DNA from: Ktedonobacterales bacterium
GTDB taxonomy: Bacteria; Chloroflexota; Ktedonobacteria; Ktedonobacterales; JADMIN01
Length of the DNA stretch: 17,533 bases
Direction of reading: 5' to 3'
Assembly: GCA_025935235.1 (NCBI GenBank)
Contig: JAICVT010000051.1
Location: forward strand, 1-17,533
Position numbers and translations under genes: made by a program. Of the stretch, positions 14,637 through 17,533 are shown piece after piece. How positions within the stretch are numbered: the stretch's first letter is position 1; each line of letters opens with the position of its first letter. Under the pieces are notes generated by a model. That model saw nothing but the letters and a program-made list of their open reading frames with translations. It was not told the DNA's origin and made no database searches.

Positions 14637-15534
14637 AGGCGCGCAGCGCGGCGTAGACCCGCTCGGCGCGCTCGATCAGCGAGCGCAGCGTCTCTGGCCC
14701 GATGGCCTGGTCGGCATCGGAGAGCGACTGCTCTGGATGTGGGTGCATCTCGACCAGCAGTCCATCGGCTCCGGCGGCCACGCCGGCCACACCCATCGTC
14801 TCCACCAGATCGCCACGCCCGACGGCATGGCTGGGATCAACCAGCACTGGCAAGTGGGTGAGCTGTCCCAGCAGCGGCACGCAACTCAGGTCGAGCAGGT
14901 TGCGCGTGGAGGGATCGAAGCTGCGCACGCCACGCTCACACAGCATCACTTGTGTGTTGCCCTCCGCCAGAATGTACTCCGCCGCCAGCAGCCACTCCTC
15001 GATGGTGGCGGCGAATCCGCGCTTGAGCAGGATGGGTCGCTGGGTGCGGCCAGCGGCGCGCAGCAGCGGGAAGTTCTGCATGTTGCGGCTGCCGATCTGT
15101 AGCACGTCGGCCACCTCGGCCACCGGGCCGACCAGCGCTGGCTCCATCACCTCGGTGACGATAGGCAGGCCGCTCTCGGCGCGGGCGCGGGCCAGCAGCG
15201 GCAGGCCATCCAGCCCCAGCCCCTGAAAGCTGTAGGGCGATGTGCGCGGCTTGAAGACGCCGCCTCGTAGCAGTTGCGCGCCCGCTGCCCGCGCGGCCAG
15301 CGCCGCCTCGATGATCTGCGCCTCGCCCTCGACCGAGCACGGCCCGGCGATCACCACTGGACGACCCGCGCCGATCCGCGCCTCGCCCACGCGCACGACG
15401 GTCTTCTCCGGATAGGCGGCGCGGCTCGCCAGTCGGTACGGCGCAGACGGCGTGGGGACGTCATCCGGTCGGCTCGATGCGGTGAGCCGCGAGCGTTCGT
15501 CGGGGGAGGAGCCATCGCGTGTGACGGTGATCAT
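14635..15534 (-). CDS. aroF: 3-deoxy-7-phosphoheptulonate (DAHP) synthase, type I-beta
   Basis: The enzyme condenses phosphoenolpyruvate and erythrose 4-phosphate to DAHP, the entry step of the shikimate pathway. Motifs of the TM0343-like class are complete: AGPCSVEG (63-70, metal ligand Cys66), LRGGVFKPRTSPYSFQG (89-105), IGSRNMQNF (147-155), LLKRGF (169-174), CERG (199-202), DPSHAVGR (233-240, His236), VEMHP (261-265, Glu262) and LSDADQ (271-276, Asp273). At 299 residues it is about 40 shorter than TM0343; the loss falls in the N-terminal ferredoxin-like regulatory domain, where only a short MITVTRDG strand and a Pro/Ser linker remain. ATG 15534 is chosen over 15558 because AGAGG lies 6 nt upstream. 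The upstream region holds a leader peptide and terminator, so expression is probably attenuated by Tyr/Trp supply. Confidence 0.95.
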   Translation of the reverse strand: MITVTRDGSSPDERSRLTASSRPDDVPTPSAPYRLASRAAYPEKTVVRVGEARIGAGRPVVIAGPCSVEGEAQIIEAALAARAAGAQLLRGGVFKPRTSPYSFQGLGLDGLPLLARARAESGLPIVTEVMEPALVGPVAEVADVLQIGSRNMQNFPLLRAAGRTQRPILLKRGFAATIEEWLLAAEYILAEGNTQVMLCERGVRSFDPSTRNLLDLSCVPLLGQLTHLPVLVDPSHAVGRGDLVETMGVAGVAAGADGLLVEMHPHPEQSLSDADQAIGPETLRSLIERAERVYAALRA

Positions 15535-15677
15535 TGCCAGCCTCTCAGTCCTGGGCATCCGCAGCGCGCCGTGGGCGGCTGGGCGCTATCAATAGCTTAC
15601 CGCGCGGAGGCGCTCAGAGGCTCGCCGGAGGAGGAGCATGAGCGCGCTCGTTGGTGTTCGGACATCTCGCGACCAAC

Positions 15678-15707
15678 AAAAAAGCAGAGGAGTGATCTCC
15701 TCTGCTT
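15678..15707 (-). terminator. Intrinsic terminator in the aroF leader (attenuator)
   Basis: On the minus strand AAGCAGAGGAG (15697-15707), loop ATCA, and CTCCTCTGCTT (15682-15692) form a perfect 11-bp stem, followed by six T in a row (15678-15683). It sits 37 nt after the leader-ORF stop and 143 nt before the aroF ATG. A terminator upstream of the gene it serves, with no other minus-strand gene ending here, marks it as an attenuator. Confidence 0.92.
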
Positions 15708-15708
15708 A

Positions 15709-15784
15709 CCCTCCGGCTCAAGAGCCGCCTTCGCCGATGTGTTCTTACCAGGCGGAAGCGACCCATCCGTTAGCCGGAGGGCAG
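15709..15784 (-). promoter_or_regulatory. Long-range leader RNA stem, antiterminator candidate
   Basis: CCCUCCGGCU (15772-15781) pairs perfectly over 10 bp with AGCCGGAGGG (15709-15718). The stem can grow by CUGC (15781-15784) pairing GCAG (15702-15705) if a few bases bulge. Those GCAG bases belong to the 5' arm of the terminator, so the extended stem and the full terminator exclude each other. A third option, CGGCU-CUUG-AGCCG (15714-15727), is a 5-bp hairpin with a CUUG tetraloop competing for the same AGCCG. Which fold wins when needs computation. Confidence 0.6.
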
Positions 15785-15855
15785 CGCCACCAGTAATAAT
15801 ACGAAGCCGCGATCTGGGCCACGTCATTTTCGGCGATCAAGGGTTGTGTGCTCAT
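15745..15855 (-). CDS. Putative aroF leader peptide (Tyr/Trp-rich)
   Basis: A 36-codon ORF (ATG 15853-15855, TAA 15745-15747) lies between a strong promoter and a terminator ahead of aroF. Residues 19-23 read Tyr-Tyr-Tyr-Trp-Trp (codons TAT TAT TAC TGG TGG, 15787-15801), and Trp also occurs at 31 and 36, the last before the stop: seven aromatic control-type residues in 36. Such runs of end-product codons are the hallmark of ribosome-mediated attenuators. The ATG lies 10 nt after the -10 box, so the transcript would start about two bases before it and be translated as leaderless mRNA; no SD could fit. A small functional protein is the alternative, but its codon run and neighbours favour a leader. 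A comparable leader peptide (aroR) has been reported ahead of aroF in Corynebacterium glutamicum, from memory. Confidence 0.82.
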   Translation of the reverse strand: MSTQPLIAENDVAQIAASYYYWWRCPPANGWVASAW

Positions 15856-15865
15856 GTTGGGACAG

Positions 15866-15895
15866 AGTATACCGGCTGCGTTCCGAGCATGTCAA
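15866..15895 (-). promoter_or_regulatory. Sigma70-type promoter of the aroF leader
   Basis: TTGACA (15890-15895, 6/6 match) and TATACT (15866-15871, 5/6 match) are separated by 18 nt on the minus strand, the best promoter match in the window. The predicted start site is near 15857-15859, two to four bases before the leader ATG. It lies 158 bp past the mnmE stop, so aroF is independent of mnmE. Confidence 0.85.
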
Positions 15896-16053
15896 CCCTC
15901 AATTTGGCGAATTGGCGCGGCTCTCGGCCTTGTAAGGCCCGGAGTACGCGGGTAGCGGCTTTCAAGCCCCATCGCGCCTGACGCGGAGGCGGCCTATCGG
16001 GCAGCTACGCCCCTCCTCGCGCCGTGCGTCGGCCATTGGGGCTGCGCATCCCA

Positions 16054-17533
16054 CTATTTGCCGATGCAGAACTGGGCGAAGATCTGGTCGAGCAGATCGG
16101 CGGTGGCGGTCTCGCCGGTGATCTCGCCGAGCGCCTCCAGCGCGTCGCGCAGATCAATCGCCACGAAGTCGAGTGGGTCGCGCTGGGCGAGTGTCTGCCG
16201 TGCGGCGGCCAGGCTCTCGCCCGCGCGGCGCAGCGCGTCGGCATGACGGGCGCTGGCGACCAGTGGATCGGCCATCTGCGCCTCGCCGCTCAGCGCCAGC
16301 CGCGAGATGCTCTCCTCCAGCGGCGCCACGCCCTCGCGTGTGAGGGTGGAGAGGTGGACGAGCGGTGCGCCCGGCCAGAGCGCCCGCGCCTCCTCCTCGC
16401 GCAGCGCTGGCGCCAGATCAGCCTTGTTGAGCGCCAGCAGCAGCGGCGCGCGCGCGGCCCCATCTCCTCCGGCGGGCGCGGCGCCTGATTCATCCGCAGC
16501 GTCCAGCTCCAGCGCGGCGCGCAGCTCGGCGGCGGCGGCGTGATCGCGTGGCGTCAGCGGCTCCGAGGCGTCGAGCATAAAGACCAGCAGGTCGGCCTCG
16601 CGCGCCGCGCCGCGCGAGCGAGCCACGCCCAGCCGCTCCACCGGGTCATCCGTGGCGGTCAGCCCGGCGGTATCCACCAGCCGCAGCGCCAGATCGCCCA
16701 GCCGCGCGCCCTCCTCGATGGTGTCGCGGGTGGTTCCGGCGATCGGCGTGACGATGGCGCGCTCGACGCCCAGCAGCGTATTGAGCAGGCTCGACTTGCC
16801 CACGTTGGGTCGCCCGACGATCACCACGCGCAGCCCCTCGCGCACGATGCGCCCGCGGTCGGCCCCCGCCAGCAGCGTCGCCACGCCGTCCGCGGCGTCG
16901 GCGATCAGCGCGGCCAGCTCGTCTGGATCGGGTGGCGGGACCTCCTCTTCGGGGAAGTCTATGCTGGCCTGGATGCGCGTCAGCGCGCCCAGCGCCGACA
17001 CGCGAATGCGCTGGACATGGTCAGAGAGCGCGCCATCGAGCTGGCGTAGCGCCAGCCGTCGGCCCGCCTCGGAATCGGCGTTGACCAGATCCAGCACCGC
17101 CTCGGCCTGCGCCAGATCAATGCGGCCATTCAGGAAGGCGCGCTGCGTCATCTCGCCGGGCTGGGCCAGCCGCGCTCCCTCCGCCAGCGCCAGCCCCAGG
17201 ATGCGCCGCAGGGTCAACGGCGAGCCATGCCCCTGCGCCTCCACGACATCCTCGCGGGTGTAGGTGCGCGGCGCCCGCATGAAGACGGTCAGCGTCTCGT
17301 CAATCACCTCGCCGGTCGCAGGATCAACCATCGCGCCATAGGTCAGTTGGTGCGATGGCGGCGTCTCGCCCTCTGGCAGGCGCTGCGCGGGACGAAAGAG
17401 CGCCTGGCCAATCGCAAAGGCGCGCGGCCCGCTGATCCGGACAATGCCCACGCCTCCGACGCCCGGCGGTGTGGCGATGGCGGCGATGGTGTCGTCCGCC
17501 TCGCCCGCATGCGCGGTAGGATCAGTTGTCAGG
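16054..17533 (-). CDS. mnmE: tRNA modification GTPase MnmE (5' end beyond the window)
   Basis: MnmE, with MnmG, installs carboxymethylaminomethyl or aminomethyl groups on wobble uridine 34 of certain tRNAs. The frame stays open to the right edge, reading ...DDTIAAIATPPGVGGVGIVRISGP, so the true start lies outside and the Met at 17449-17451 is internal. Counting from that Met: folate-binding N-domain (about 1-115, with LNGRIDLAQAEAVLDL at 107-122), G1 GRPNVGKSS (213-221), potassium-loop/G2 TPIAGTTRD (235-243), G3 DTAG (260-263), G4 NKAD (342-345) and the C-terminal FCIGK with catalytic Cys462. An Ala/Gly/Asp-rich insert (about 316-334) before the G4 strand looks like a lineage-specific loop. 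At least 492 residues are visible, somewhat longer than typical. It neighbours aroF, not rnpA-yidC-mnmG as in many bacteria. Confidence 0.96.
   Translation of the reverse strand, partial: LTTDPTAHAGEADDTIAAIATPPGVGGVGIVRISGPRAFAIGQALFRPAQRLPEGETPPSHQLTYGAMVDPATGEVIDETLTVFMRAPRTYTREDVVEAQGHGSPLTLRRILGLALAEGARLAQPGEMTQRAFLNGRIDLAQAEAVLDLVNADSEAGRRLALRQLDGALSDHVQRIRVSALGALTRIQASIDFPEEEVPPPDPDELAALIADAADGVATLLAGADRGRIVREGLRVVIVGRPNVGKSSLLNTLLGVERAIVTPIAGTTRDTIEEGARLGDLALRLVDTAGLTATDDPVERLGVARSRGAAREADLLVFMLDASEPLTPRDHAAAAELRAALELDAADESGAAPAGGDGAARAPLLLALNKADLAPALREEEARALWPGAPLVHLSTLTREGVAPLEESISRLALSGEAQMADPLVASARHADALRRAGESLAAARQTLAQRDPLDFVAIDLRDALEALGEITGETATADLLDQIFAQFCIGK

Noticed and set aside
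15597..15827. 76-residue minus-strand ORF in the aroF leader region
   Set aside because: It is in another frame over the terminator, has no RBS, and its composition looks like a random GC-rich frame.
15678..15860. T-box riboswitch as an alternative reading of the aroF leader
   Set aside because: The conserved T-box antiterminator sequence is absent, and a Tyr/Trp-rich ORF with a start next to the promoter explains the region better.
15926..15939. GGCCTTGTAAGGCC hairpin after mnmE
   Set aside because: A short palindrome with no U-run; insufficient to call a terminator.
15274..15981. 235-residue plus-strand ORF across the aroF 5' end and leader
   Set aside because: It is antisense to aroF and to the leader and shows no recognisable domain; a shadow frame.

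Overview
This is a GC-rich bacterial chromosome segment of mostly single-copy housekeeping genes. The gene set (RqcH/NFACT protein, class II fructose bisphosphatase, DUF2277 protein, WD40-like anchored propeller, type I-beta DAHP synthase, MnmE) and the palindromic intergenic repeats suggest Chloroflexota, possibly Ktedonobacteria. That assignment rests on protein flavour only and is moderate at best. No prophage, transposase, CRISPR array, rRNA or tRNA was found.

Layout. Positions 1-2078 carry rqcH on the minus strand. It is divergent from gmk (guanylate kinase, +), which is followed by glpX (+), a 104-bp composite palindrome and a HAD-family phosphatase (+). A five-segment membrane protein (-) is divergent from a plus-strand run of a DUF2277 protein and two tandem RibD_C/dihydrofolate-reductase-like proteins. 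From about 7969 to the right end every gene is on the minus strand: an acetylserotonin-type O-methyltransferase, a membrane-anchored WD40-like propeller, then a likely operon (read right to left) of a membrane-tethered alpha/beta hydrolase with a very long disordered N-terminus, a small membrane protein and a class I methyltransferase. Next come aroF (DAHP synthase) and the 3' part of mnmE, which runs off the window.

Main discovery. The region upstream of aroF (15678-15895, minus strand) has the layout of a ribosome-mediated transcription attenuator. In transcription order it holds a near-consensus sigma70 promoter (TTGACA, 18 nt, TATACT), an ATG only 10 nt past the -10 box (so essentially leaderless), a 36-codon ORF with the run Tyr-Tyr-Tyr-Trp-Trp plus two more Trp, and a 10-bp long-range stem starting just after those codons. 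The stem can extend into the 5' arm of a perfect 11-bp intrinsic terminator ending in six U. aroF starts 143 nt beyond. This suggests that the first enzyme of aromatic amino acid synthesis is controlled by Tyr/Trp supply through translation of a leader peptide. The encoded DAHP synthase also appears to lack most of the N-terminal ferredoxin-like regulatory domain of its family, which fits control having moved from the enzyme to the mRNA.

Secondary points: a five-copy 10-bp tandem repeat that runs into the aroF stop codon, perfect palindromes in promoter regions (6060-6074, 9049-9060), an Asp-to-Glu change at the DR motif of RqcH, and revised start codons for several genes based on Shine-Dalgarno placement.
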